From JAJEFO01 sp965221845 (GTDB lineage Bacteria; Pseudomonadota; Alphaproteobacteria; Rhodobacterales; Rhodobacteraceae), in assembly GCA_965221845.1 (NCBI GenBank), contig OZ244919.1, positions 3,038,001-3,102,000 of the forward strand: a stretch of DNA of 64,000 nucleotides, given 5' to 3'. The notes beneath the pieces were generated by a model. That model did no database searches and was not told the DNA's origin. It worked only from the letters and a program-made list of their open reading frames with translations. Made by a program: the position numbers and the translations under genes. Numbering within the stretch: position 1 is the first letter of the stretch; every line of letters starts with the position of its first letter. Below, piece after piece: positions 42,600 to 52,063 of the stretch.

Positions 42600-44470
42600 A
42601 CCTGTCACTTACATGGCAACATCCCTCGGGCGGGGTCGATGTCCAGAAGTTCGAAGGCCCGGCGCTGCGGCTCCGTCGGCGTGGCGAGAAGCGGGAAGGC
42701 GTGGTCCGGAGCGCCCGGCAGCGTCACCTCGTTCAGCGTCAGCGTGCCGAGGTCGGCGAGCAGCGTGCGCAGGCTGTGGACCGGAAGCCCGTCGGGCGTG
42801 CGCCTGCGCGCCGCCTTGGCCCTGGCGCTCTCCGAGACCCTCGCGGGCTCCACCGGCGAGTTCCGCCGCGCCCGCGCCGCCCCGCGGTCGTCGTCCTCGA
42901 AGAGGATCGGCGCGAGGCGGCGGCGCATGTGCCATTCCAGGTGGCAGGCGAGCATGCAGAGGAACACGTGGGCCCGGACATGGTCCTCGGAGTACACGTG
43001 CACGGGACGGATCCGCAGGTCGGTCTTCGCGTTCCGGAACGCGCGCTCCACGCCCGCGAGCGACTTGTAGGCGTCGACCGCCGCCTCCGTCCCCATGGCC
43101 TCCGCGCCGAGGCTGGTGCGGATGACGTAGATCCCGTCGAGCCTGGCCTCGGCCTCGATCCTGCCGGCGTTGCGCGCCCAGTCCATGCCCGCGTCGCGCA
43201 CCTCGACGTCGAAGTGCTTCCCGACCCTGCGCCGGTTGGCCTCCCGCCCCAGGGCCCTGAGGGTCCGGTCCCGGTTCGCCGGCCCCGGTTTCCGGCGCGC
43301 GGCCGCGGCGGCGATGCCGGCGAGCGTCTCCTCGGTGGCCCTGAGCAGGTCCTCCCGCTTCCGGCGCCTCTCCCCGCGGAGCCGCGGGTTGAGGCAGACC
43401 ATGAGCCGCTCGCCGGGAAAGTCCGGGCCCGTGACCTCCGCCACCGCGTCGGGGACGAGCGCCTCGGGCACGAGCGGGGCGGGCGCGCCGTCCGGGCCCT
43501 CCCTGAGCAGCCTGCGGATGTCCGCGGTCCTCAGGGCCGATATCCAGTCGAGACCCGCCGGCTCCAGGTCCGCACGGATGCGCGCCGTCGTCAGCATGCC
43601 CCTGTCGCCGACCAGCGCCACCCGTTCGACGCCGAAGCGCCCGCGGACCCTGTCCACCTGGCCTGGGACGGTGGAGGGATCGGACGCGTTGCCCGCGAAC
43701 ACCTCCACGGCCACCGGGCAGCCGTCCGCTGCGCACAGAAGCCCGTAGGTGACCTGCCGCTTGCCTTTCTTGCCGTCCCTGTTGTGGCCGAACGCCGCGA
43801 GCGGGCAGCAGCGCCCCTCCAGGTAGCTCGACGAGACATCGTACAGGATCAGCGTGTTCCCGCCCCTGAGGTGCCGGTTCGCGAGGCTCCGCTCGATCCA
43901 GGGCTGGCGTTTCAGCAGCCAGTCGAGCATGGAGAGCATCTCGTTGCCGGTGACGGGGCCGAGCCCCAGCAGGGTCCCGAGGCTCGTCGTCGCCGTCTCC
44001 GGATCCAGCGCCCTGGCGGTGGCGAGCTTTGAGGCGGGGTCGACGACCCGCGCCACGACCGCGGCGAGCGCGAGGTCGCGGTTCCGCTCCGCCCTCCGGC
44101 CCAGGATCCGCACCAGCCCGAGCCGCCCCATCGTCCCCAGCGCGGCGGCCACGTGCCCGTGGGGCAGCGAGCGGCGGATGGCGACGGCCGCGTCCGGCGA
44201 CGGGAACGTCACCCCGCCCGCGAGGGCGGCGCGGACGGCGTCGACGAGGGCGGGCGGCATCCTCGACAGGTTGGCGACGGTCCGCCTGCGGATGCGCTTT
44301 CCCTCGCGCCAGGCCTCGCGCAGCAGGATGGCGGGCGGGGAGGAACGGTTGGGGATGACGTCGACGCTGAGGGCCACGGGCCGGATCCTTACATGGCAAC
44401 ACGTTTCAGGCCATCATATGGCATGAAAAGGAGATGTCAACACAGAATGCGCGCAGTTACATGGCAATAT
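42600..44470 (-). mobile_element. IS1634-family element (ends approximate)
   Basis: One long transposase gene with the motif TTACATGGCAAC close to each side (42609-42620 and 44389-44400) and a third copy at 44457-44467. All three point the same way, so they are not the terminal inverted repeats and may be binding sites or traces of earlier events. I could not define exact ends or a target duplication. Confidence 0.7.
42605..44377 (-). CDS. IS1634-family transposase
   Basis: Intact DDE transposase of 590 residues from a GTG at 44377. It shows RRRTVANLSRMPP near the start, the first aspartate in LILYDVSSSYLEGRCCPLA, FGHNRDGKKGKRQVTYGLL, the second in VALVGDRGMLTTARI, and the glutamate region SLAGVERAFRNAKTDLRIRP with VRAHVFLCMLACHLEW. 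Family length is 500-600. It is one of only two transposases in the window (with IS630) that read without damage. Confidence 0.92.
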   Translation of the reverse strand: MALSVDVIPNRSSPPAILLREAWREGKRIRRRTVANLSRMPPALVDAVRAALAGGVTFPSPDAAVAIRRSLPHGHVAAALGTMGRLGLVRILGRRAERNRDLALAAVVARVVDPASKLATARALDPETATTSLGTLLGLGPVTGNEMLSMLDWLLKRQPWIERSLANRHLRGGNTLILYDVSSSYLEGRCCPLAAFGHNRDGKKGKRQVTYGLLCAADGCPVAVEVFAGNASDPSTVPGQVDRVRGRFGVERVALVGDRGMLTTARIRADLEPAGLDWISALRTADIRRLLREGPDGAPAPLVPEALVPDAVAEVTGPDFPGERLMVCLNPRLRGERRRKREDLLRATEETLAGIAAAAARRKPGPANRDRTLRALGREANRRRVGKHFDVEVRDAGMDWARNAGRIEAEARLDGIYVIRTSLGAEAMGTEAAVDAYKSLAGVERAFRNAKTDLRIRPVHVYSEDHVRAHVFLCMLACHLEWHMRRRLAPILFEDDDRGAARARRNSPVEPARVSESARAKAARRRTPDGLPVHSLRTLLADLGTLTLNEVTLPGAPDHAFPLLATPTEPQRRAFELLDIDPARGMLPCK

Positions 44471-44870
44471 AAATCCAATGCAAACCCCTGCACTGGCGCG
44501 GAAAAGCCCAGCCTTACCAGAGGTTTGCGCGAAGCGGACGGGAAATTGTCAGGATGAAGTTCCGACTAGCCAATGACAGGGGGACGAGAAGCGAGGCACG
44601 AAGTCCGAGAGGGTTCTCGACAAAGTCCAGCATGCCTGTAGCCGGCGACCTTCCCGCCATGCAGCCGACGCGCCCGGTCGTCCCGATCTGGCGGTCGCAA
44701 AGTTCGCGCGGCCGTGTCCGTGCTAGGCTGCTCCTGGCACCGAACGAGGGAACGCATCCAATTCGGTGGCCTGAAAGCTGCGCAGGTTCACGTCGAAGCG
44801 CTCAGGTTGCCTCTTGGTGCAGCACGACAGAGACATCGTCGATCAATTGAACTATTGTCGGCATTGTTCA
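44471..44870. other. no gene seen (400 bases)
   Basis: No supported ORF or RNA between the IS1634 edge and the end of the dienelactone hydrolase gene. It may hold the terminator of that gene on the minus strand. Confidence 0.45.
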
Positions 44871-45764
44871 CTACCTGAGATGCGCTTCGAAAAAGGCCAG
44901 AGTCCGGTCCCAGGCGAGCCTTGCCGCCTCTTCGTCGTAGCGAGGTGTCGTGTTGTTATGGAAGCCGTGGTTCACGTTCGCATAGAAGTGAACGCTGAAC
45001 TCCTTGCCGTGCTCCCTTAGCGCGGCATCGTAAGCTTCCCAGCCGGCGTTGATCCGCTCGTCCAGCTCGGCATAGTGGATCAGCAGCGGTGCCTCGATTT
45101 GCGGCACGTCGTCGACACTCGGCTGGCGGCCGTAGAACGGCACCGAGGCGGCAAGGTCGGGATAGGCGACCGCGAGCGCGTTGCAGACACCGCCGCCGTA
45201 GCAGAAACCGACGCAGCCGACGCGGCCGGTCGAGTCTCCGTGATCACGCAGAAATTCGAACGCCGCGAAGAAGTCCTCCATCAGCTTGCTGCGGTCCAGC
45301 TGACGCTGCATTTGGCGGCCCTCGTCGTCGGTTCCGGGATACCCGCCGAGGGGTGTCAGCCCGTCGGGCCCGAGGGCAAGATATCCAGCCTTTGCGGCTC
45401 GGCGGACCACGTCCTCGATGTAGGGGTTGAGCCCACGGTTCTCGTGCACGACGAGCACTGCGGGCAGGCGGCCTGCGGCACCTGACGGCTTCGCCATCAG
45501 CGCCCTGATCGCCCCGTGGCCTTCCGGGCTCGGATACTCCACGATTGCGGTTTCGATGCTTGGATCGTCGGGCGCGACCTCCTGCGCCCAGGCGTAGTTC
45601 GGCTGAAGCTGTTCAAAGATCATTGCGCCGGTGACCCCGGCAGCGGCGTACTTTCCGGCTTGCGAGATGAATTCGCGCTTCGACAGCGCGCCATGCACGT
45701 AGCCGTCGAAGATCTCGAGGATCCGCTGGTCAAAGTCCGATGCGCGCTTGCGTGTTGCGGTCAT
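44871..45764 (-). CDS. dienelactone hydrolase family protein, exported type
   Basis: Alpha/beta hydrolase of 297 residues. The triad is Cys in GCVGFCYGGGVCNAL, Asp in YAELDERINAG and His in YANVNHGFHNNT. Before the domain lies a segment SKREFISQAGKYAAAGVTG and a hydrophobic stretch to PNYAWAQEV, typical of the subgroup with a membrane or export leader. The ATG at 45764 has AAAGGAG upstream. A decayed C-terminal copy lies at 38650-38945. Substrates in this family are dienelactones or other activated esters; none can be named. Confidence 0.93.
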   Translation of the reverse strand: MTATRKRASDFDQRILEIFDGYVHGALSKREFISQAGKYAAAGVTGAMIFEQLQPNYAWAQEVAPDDPSIETAIVEYPSPEGHGAIRALMAKPSGAAGRLPAVLVVHENRGLNPYIEDVVRRAAKAGYLALGPDGLTPLGGYPGTDDEGRQMQRQLDRSKLMEDFFAAFEFLRDHGDSTGRVGCVGFCYGGGVCNALAVAYPDLAASVPFYGRQPSVDDVPQIEAPLLIHYAELDERINAGWEAYDAALREHGKEFSVHFYANVNHGFHNNTTPRYDEEAARLAWDRTLAFFEAHLR

Positions 45765-46840
45765 GGTGTGCTCCTTTCCGTGCGTGGCTGTGATGGCCAT
45801 GCGGTCGTTCCTCTATCAAGTGCCTTGGCGCAGGCGCCACCTTCACTCTCGTACACAGGCTATTCCCGCCAGCGGAAGATGCAAACACAAGTGCGTGAAC
45901 CGGCATGCCGGACTGCAGGCCGGGAAGACGACGCACAATCCGGGGCGGACGTGGCGGGTGGGTTCCAATTCCTTCCGCACCGCATTTTCTGTCGCTTACA
46001 GACCAGCACCGCGGGCCAAGTCCTCGTGGATGCCCCGCTCTTGATGCGGAATCCGCCACGCGCCACTGCTGTCGGTCTTGCGCCCGCAGCGCAATGCGGA
46101 CTGGCGAAGCTGCACCGACTGCCTGCGCCGCGCTCCTTTGCCCACGAACATCGTGCGGTCTGCCTGTTTGCAGGGCCTGTCGGCCGATTCAAGTCGTGCG
46201 TGGGTGCGCATGCAGCAACGGTTCGAGGCAGTCCGCTTCGTCCGAGCAGGGGATTCAAGCGTGCCTGCCTGCCGATGGCAGGATCCGTGGTTCGTGCTTC
46301 GGTTGGTCGCGGCGTCCTTGGTCTCCGTCGCATATCGGGCTACATCACGCTCACCCAAACAGGGCCGACGGAGTTCCGCTTCGGCATGCGGGGAGGGATG
46401 CGCATGTCGCTTTGGTGTTCCGTTCCGATGCACCTGGAGGACGTGGCGGCGGATTTTCTTTGCATGTCCGTTGCTCATTCCCCCCCCCGTCATTGCCATT
46501 GACCGAGGAGGGGTTGGCCGCCACGCCGCATATGACTAATGTCTGCCATCACATGATGGGCTGGCCCCTTGGAGTGCCTTCCGGAGAAGTTCTGCCGGTG
46601 TGCCGACTCGGTTTGCCGACTCGGTTTCGGACGAGAAGACGCCGTTCGGTTCAAAATGGTTTGCACATGGCCGATGGCTGAAGGACGTCGAGGCGGTGTC
46701 GTTCATGGAACGGGCGCGGCCGCTTGGTTCCAAAGGAAGTCGCGCGTCGATGGCCTGGCGAGACAGAGTGCTGAGGAACCACATCATGCCACGATGCGCC
46801 GTCGGGCGTGCCGGAATCGAAGGAGCTACGGGAGACGAGA
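45765..46840. other. no gene seen (1.08 kb); holds a C9 run
   Basis: Several open frames exist on both strands but none gives a domain, a signal peptide or good codon use. A nine-C run lies at 46480-46488. The first 80 bases should contain the hydrolase promoter and the last 30 the P450 ribosome site. The rest may be decayed DNA. Confidence 0.45.
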
Positions 46841-48021
46841 ATGACCGACCTTGCGCCGCTCGACGATGCGATCACGCTTGACCAGCTCAACCGCGACCCG
46901 TTTCCGATCTACCGGCGATTGCGCCGCGAGGCGCCGGTGCTGCGGGTCAAGGCGGCAGGCCGGACGTTCCTGACGAAAGCCGCCGACACGAAATACGTCA
47001 AGGGCCACCCGAAGCTGTTCAGTTCCGACGATCCGAACACGCCGATGAAGCGCGCCTTCTGGGCGCACACGCTCATGCGCAAGGACGGCGACGCGCATCT
47101 GCGCGAGCGCATGGCCATGGCGCCCGCCTTTGCCCCCAGGGTGATGCGGGACGAATGGATGCCGCAGTATCGCGGAATTGCCGAAGACTATGTCGCGCGG
47201 CTGCCTCGCGGCGAAGTCGTTGACCTGTTTCCGGCGCTCTCCGGGCCCTATGCGGCGCGTGGCCTGGCGATTCTGCTCGGTCTTGAGGAAGCCTCGGACG
47301 AGGAGATCCAGCGCTGGTCGCAGGCGCTGATCGACGGGGCGGGAAATTTCGGGTGGCAGGACGAACCGTTCGAGCGTGTCGACCGCGCCAACGAGGAGAT
47401 GCACGCGCTCTTCGACCGCGTGCATTGCAGGCACTTGGCGGAACCGAACAGTTCGGCGTTCTCCGTGATGCTGAACGCCGAGGATCCGATCCCCGAGACC
47501 CAGAGATCCACGCCAACATCAAGATCGCCATCGGCGGCGGTATCAACGAGCCGCGCGATGCCTTGAACACGACCCTGTACGGTTTGCTGGCCAATCCGGA
47601 CCAGCTCGAGGAGGTGAAGCGCAATGCCGACTGGGAGAGGGCTTTCGAAGAGGACATCCGCTGGGTTGCGCCGATTTCGGTGTCGTCACGCCTTGTCACG
47701 GAGGACACCGATATTCGAGGCTGCCTGATTCCGAGAGGAGACACGGTCATGACCATTCAGGCCAGCGCCAACCGGGATGAGGACCTCTACGAGGACGGCA
47801 AGGCGTTCATCGTCGGCCGCGAAAGGAATCCGCACCAGTCCTTTGGCAACGGGCCGCACTTCTGCCTGGGTGCGCATGTTGCCCGTCGCGCCATCGGACA
47901 GATCATGCTGCCCATTTTGTTCGACCGGTTTCCTGACATGACGTTGCCGGACCCCGGTGCGGTGATCTGGCGGGGCTTCGGTTTCCATGGCCCCACCTGC
48001 CTTCCGGTCCTGTTGAATTAA
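46841..48021 (+). pseudogene. cytochrome P450, two-base frameshift
   Basis: Class I bacterial P450. From the ATG at 46841 the first frame covers DQLNRDPFPIYRRLRREAPV, then LMRKDGDAHLRERMAMAPAF (the C-helix haem contact), to DPIPETQ near 47500. A repeated AG (CCAGAGATCC) then shifts the frame. The other frame goes on with IHANIKIAIGGGINEPRDAL (I-helix), the ExxR in AFEEDIRWVAP and the haem loop FGNGPHFCLGAHVARR, ending at 48021. Removing two bases gives about 393 residues, the normal length. All key motifs are kept, so the break is recent or an error. Confidence 0.9.
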
Positions 48022-48463
48022 CGACCGCAGACCCGGAGCAGGATTTCGGCGGCAACCGCTTGCGAATTTCGCGAACTGAGACGCAAGTTGCGAAAGGTCG
48101 AATGTCGGGCTAAGGCCATGTCCGTGGGATCACGCGTAATCGAGGTCCGGTGCAGGTCGACGAATTGCAGACGCGTGCAGAACGTCGGCGTCTTGCCGGC
48201 GGTCAAAGGCGCAGTCGGGAACCACGAGAAGCATCTGGGCCTGCGCCTGCGGCTGATGCGGTCGGAGGGAACGGTCATCACGGCACCGCGTTGTCGCAGC
48301 CTGAACAACCGGACGACCTACACTTGCTAATGGAGACGCGCCATATGCAGCGGAAGAATCGAGACAATCCCAGCTTCTGTCGGCGCGCATGCCATCCACC
48401 GTGCCTTGCGCAGGCCTGATCCCAGAATCAACCGAAAGGCATCTTTCCGAGGAATCTTGCATT
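48022..48463. other. no gene seen (442 bases)
   Basis: No supported ORF or RNA. It separates the P450 from the aldo/keto reductase and probably contains the latter's promoter. Confidence 0.45.
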
Positions 48464-49459
48464 ATGGAATTGCGAACATTGGGTAAGGGCGGGCCGTCCG
48501 TATCGGTCCTTGGCGTCGGCGCGATGTCCTTTGCCGGCATCTATGGCAACGCGACCGTGGAAGAGAGCCACGCGATCCTGGACGCCGCGCTCGACGCCGG
48601 CGTCACTCATCTGGACACGGCGAACGTCTACGGCATGGGACGCTCGGAAGAGATCATCGGCAGCTATCTTGCCCGCCGAAAGGGCGAGACGCCCTTCGTG
48701 CTGGCCACCAAGGCCGGCATCTCGCGCGACCCCGAGACCGGCCGCAACTTCGACAACAGCCCTGCGCATATCGAGGCCGAACTCGACAAGAGCCTTGCGC
48801 GGCTGGGCGTTGAACGGATCGAGCTCTTCTACCTCCATCGTCTCGATCCGGACGTGCCGGTGGAGGAGGTCGTTGGCACCTATGCGCGCCTGGTTGAGGC
48901 CGGCAAGATTGGCCGGATCGGGTTGTCGGAAGTCGCGCCGACCACTCTGGCGCGCGCATCGGAGATTCACCCAGTCGCGGCGGTGCAGTCCGAGTATTCG
49001 CTGCAGACACGGTCGCCGGAGCTGGGGCTGGTCCAGGCATGCGAACGGCTCGGGGTCTCGCTTGTCGCGTTCTCTCCGGTCGGGCGTGGACTGCTGACAG
49101 ATGCCCCGCCAACGCCTGACGGGATCGAGGCCTCGGCCTTCATGAAGTCCAATCCGCGGTTTTCCGGCGGCAACCTCGAACGCAACCTGATCGCAAGCCA
49201 GCCGCTGCGCGACCTGGCAGGTGAGGCGGGCTGTTCCACCGCGGCACTGGCGATAGCCTGGGTTCTGGCCCGAAGCCCGTCCACGCTGGTGATCCCTGGC
49301 ACCCGAAACTGCGACCATTTCGCCGAACTGGTGGAAGGGGCAAACTTGGACTTGAGTGCGGACCTGAAGGTCGAGATCGAACGTCGGCTGCCGATCGGCT
49401 GGTGCCATGGGGACCGCTATTCCACGCGGCAGTGGATCGGACCGCAAAAGTACTGCTGA
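48464..49459 (+). CDS. aldo/keto reductase
   Basis: NADPH-dependent TIM-barrel reductase of 331 residues. The catalytic set is Asp and Tyr in THLDTANVYGMGRSEE, Lys in FVLATKAGISRD and His in IELFYLHRLDPDVP. LVAFSPVGRGLLT and STLVIPGTRNCDHFAELV fit the YhdN/Tas-type group. The ATG at 48464 gives the family start MELRTLGKGG. It is monocistronic as far as can be seen; the substrate is unknown. Confidence 0.94.
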   Translation: MELRTLGKGGPSVSVLGVGAMSFAGIYGNATVEESHAILDAALDAGVTHLDTANVYGMGRSEEIIGSYLARRKGETPFVLATKAGISRDPETGRNFDNSPAHIEAELDKSLARLGVERIELFYLHRLDPDVPVEEVVGTYARLVEAGKIGRIGLSEVAPTTLARASEIHPVAAVQSEYSLQTRSPELGLVQACERLGVSLVAFSPVGRGLLTDAPPTPDGIEASAFMKSNPRFSGGNLERNLIASQPLRDLAGEAGCSTAALAIAWVLARSPSTLVIPGTRNCDHFAELVEGANLDLSADLKVEIERRLPIGWCHGDRYSTRQWIGPQKYC

Positions 49460-49682
49460 CGACTCAGAATAGATCCGACAAGTTTCCAAGGCACGAATCT
49501 GTGCCCGTGGCTGATCCTCCGCGGGCATCAGGCAGCCATTTTGCTCGTGAGGACCTCGGGTTCACCGACGCCCTGCGTTGGTTCGCGCGTCGATGCATCG
49601 ATCAGATCATTGACATGCCGGCAGATCTTCACGTTGGCTTGCTTCCAGTTGAGACAGCCTCACGATCCGTGGCTTGGGAGTG

Positions 49683-50708
49683 TCAGATGTTCTCCGACGT
49701 ATAGATCTCGAATCCCAGTGTTGTGTTCGGCGGAACTCCCGTACCGTCAAAGGCCTTCGCCCTTGTCAGCGCGTCGATGGTCCTGCGCGCGATGGTGGCC
49801 ATCGGGTGCGCAATGGCCATGGTCAGCGTGCCGTCGATAAGGCCCTTCCGCGTTGCCTCTATGAGTTCGTAGCCAATGCTCACGAAGTCCTTTGGAATCT
49901 CTGCATCCCGCAATGCACCGAGCGCACCTGTAATGCCGCCGCCCGACACGAACAGGCCGCACATGTCCGGGTGCTCGGACAAGAGCTGCTCGGTGATTTC
50001 GCGCGCCACCGCCGCGCTTTCGTAGGTGGACTTCGGTTCCAGCAAGGTGAAGTTCTGGTTGTGCTCCCGGAAATAGGACCGGAAGCCGCTTTCGTTCATG
50101 TCCTGGTTTCGATAGCGGTGATTCCCGACAAGGATCCCGATCTTGCCAGGCCGATTGCACATCTTGTCAAACGCCCAGGCCGCCGTGCGTCCGACCTTCC
50201 AGTTGTCGAGACCGATGTAGCCAACGCTCTCGCGGGCTGTCAGCGGCGTGATCAAGCCTGCAACCGGCACATCGTCTTCAAGCAGCGAGTCGATCGCGTC
50301 TGAAACAAGCGGATGCTCTGCAGCCACGAGCGCAACCGAATCACATTTCGGTCCGATCGCCAGCAGGCGATCAGCGACTTGGTCGGGCGACAGGTCGTTC
50401 ATGAACTCGAGAGTCAGTTCGACCTCGAATTCCACGCAGTTCCGTGCCGCCTCTCGCAGGGCCGCGCCAAGACCGCTGTAGAATGCGCGGTTCTCCTGCA
50501 AGAGCAGGACGCCGATTCGGCGCTCCTGCCGAGTTTCCTTGAGCGAATGCTGAATCGCGCCAAGCCCATAGAATCCAATCTCTTCTGCAACCCGGAGTAT
50601 CAACTGCTGCGTCGATCGCCTGACCTTGCCGGGGTCGTTGATGACCCTGTTGACCGTCGAGACCGACACGCCGGCGGCGGCGGCAAGATCCTTGATCGTA
50701 GGTCGCAT
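49683..50708 (-). CDS. LacI-family transcriptional regulator
   Basis: Repressor of 341 residues. The N-terminal helix-turn-helix is TIKDLAAAAGVSVSTVNRVI, with the hinge helix after it. The ligand domain is like periplasmic sugar binders (IGVLLLQENRAFYSGLG, VGYIGLDNWKVGRTAAW, GLFVSGGGITGALGAL, SIGYELIEATRKGL). The ATG at 50708 has GGAG 11 bases ahead; a TTG at 50714 is less likely. It is divergent from the sterol-desaturase-type gene and the importer, with a symmetric site between them, so it most likely controls that locus in response to the imported compound. Confidence 0.94.
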   Translation of the reverse strand: MRPTIKDLAAAAGVSVSTVNRVINDPGKVRRSTQQLILRVAEEIGFYGLGAIQHSLKETRQERRIGVLLLQENRAFYSGLGAALREAARNCVEFEVELTLEFMNDLSPDQVADRLLAIGPKCDSVALVAAEHPLVSDAIDSLLEDDVPVAGLITPLTARESVGYIGLDNWKVGRTAAWAFDKMCNRPGKIGILVGNHRYRNQDMNESGFRSYFREHNQNFTLLEPKSTYESAAVAREITEQLLSEHPDMCGLFVSGGGITGALGALRDAEIPKDFVSIGYELIEATRKGLIDGTLTMAIAHPMATIARRTIDALTRAKAFDGTGVPPNTTLGFEIYTSENI

Positions 50709-50754
50709 CTTCAAGCTCCAATTGTTTCATTTTCGGCCATTCCGTTTAGCAAAA

Positions 50755-50791
50755 TGAACCAAAATGATCTTAAATCACTGAATTTGGTTCA
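50755..50791. promoter_or_regulatory. inverted repeat in divergent promoter region, probable LacI-family operator
   Basis: Half-sites TGAACCAAA (50755-50763) and TTTGGTTCA (50783-50791) are exact complements 19 bases apart, in an AT-rich stretch unlike its surroundings. It lies 47 bases above the regulator gene and 66 before the divergent gene. The spacing is wider than a usual single LacI operator, so looping or two regulators are possible. Confidence 0.65.
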
Positions 50792-50856
50792 GCAAGCTTG
50801 ATTTCAAATGCGACAATCTGTCAATAGCGAAACCATCGGCACCGGGGGAATGTCAA

Positions 50857-51966
50857 ATGGACGACCTGGAACTGGGGACACGCGACAAACGCGGCAATTG
50901 GGCGCCAAACGCAGCTGCGCTGCCCGCGCCGATTTGGCACCGGCCCTTCAGCCTCAGGAAAGTGATCGCTTGGCTTCCGTCGTTCTTCTGGCCTTGGAAC
51001 GCCTTTCATCTGGCCACGGCTCTGCTATGGGTCTTCGTTCTGATCCCGAGCTGGGAAAGCCTCGCGACTCTCTCGATCCAGAACTGCCTGTACCTCTACG
51101 GCCTTAACGCAGTAGCCATATTCGCCTTCTTTGGCGTGTTCGAATTGCGGTACTACATCCAGCGCGCGCAGGGCACGCGTTTCAAGTACAACGCGAAGTT
51201 CCCTGCGGACCATCCGTCCGACGTCTTCTGGTTCCAGAGCCAGAACATTGACAACTTCATCCGCACGGTCTTTGTCACCGTCCCGCTCTGGACCGTGGTC
51301 GAGTTCGTCATGCTCTGGGCCTATGCCAACAGCTGGGCGATCTGGTTGCCATGGGGAACGCACTGGGCGTGGCTTTCCTGCCTGATCCTGATCGCACCGG
51401 CGGTACATGAAGTCTACTTTTTCTTCCTGCATCGGCTGATCCATACGCCGCTGCTCTACAAGTGGGTCCATTCGGTCCATCACAACTCGATCAATCCATC
51501 GCCGTGGTCTTCGCTTTCGATGCATCCTGGGGAGGGCTTTCCCTACATGGCCGAGGCATGGTTGCACTTGCTGATTCCCTCGAATCCTCTCTGTGCCTAC
51601 TTCACGCTGCATTCTGTAGGCTTCGGTGCAATCAACGGGCATCTCGGCTTCGAGAAGTTCGAAATTGGCGGGAATGCGGCGCTCGACAGCCATGCCTATG
51701 TCCACTACCTGCACCACAAGTACTTCGAGGTGAACTACGGCGGCGACGGATTGGTCCCGCTCGATAAGCTCTTTGGCACATGGCACGACGGCTCGAAGGA
51801 AGCCGACGAGCGCATGAAGGAGCGTTTCCGCGAAAAGAGGGAAAGGATGCGGCGCCGGGCAAGGATGTCGCATCCCGAACCGGGCGCACTTGGGAAAGGC
51901 GCTCGAGCCACGACTTTTGCAAGCGACTCAGGTGGAGGCGAATCAAGCGAAAGCGACGCCCGTTGA
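50857..51966 (+). CDS. sterol desaturase/fatty acid hydroxylase family protein
   Basis: Membrane di-iron enzyme of 369 residues. Membrane segments are FHLATALLWVFVLI, LNAVAIFAFFGVFEL and AWLSCLILIAPAVHE. The histidine clusters are HEVYFFFLHRLIH, KWVHSVHHNSINP and SHAYVHYLHHKYFEVNYGG, all complete, so it should be active. The tail is hydrophilic and charged. It is the first gene of the plus-strand locus facing the LacI regulator and may hydroxylate a ring or lipid compound; the substrate is unknown. Confidence 0.92.
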   Translation: MDDLELGTRDKRGNWAPNAAALPAPIWHRPFSLRKVIAWLPSFFWPWNAFHLATALLWVFVLIPSWESLATLSIQNCLYLYGLNAVAIFAFFGVFELRYYIQRAQGTRFKYNAKFPADHPSDVFWFQSQNIDNFIRTVFVTVPLWTVVEFVMLWAYANSWAIWLPWGTHWAWLSCLILIAPAVHEVYFFFLHRLIHTPLLYKWVHSVHHNSINPSPWSSLSMHPGEGFPYMAEAWLHLLIPSNPLCAYFTLHSVGFGAINGHLGFEKFEIGGNAALDSHAYVHYLHHKYFEVNYGGDGLVPLDKLFGTWHDGSKEADERMKERFREKRERMRRRARMSHPEPGALGKGARATTFASDSGGGESSESDAR

Positions 51967-52063
51967 TCAATCAACGCTACGGGAGTGCGGAGGAAGCATG
52001 CCCGTGCACCGAACCGCAAATCCAACCGCCGCATTGTCGGCACCCAAGGGAAGGAGACCCAAC

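Noticed and set aside
42600..44400. TTACATGGCAAC as terminal inverted repeats of IS1634
   Set aside because: The copies at each side point the same way, so they cannot be a terminal inverted pair.
46500..46840. Plus-strand ORFs before the P450
   Set aside because: Overlapping short frames with no domain, no ribosome site and no support; treated as gene-less DNA.
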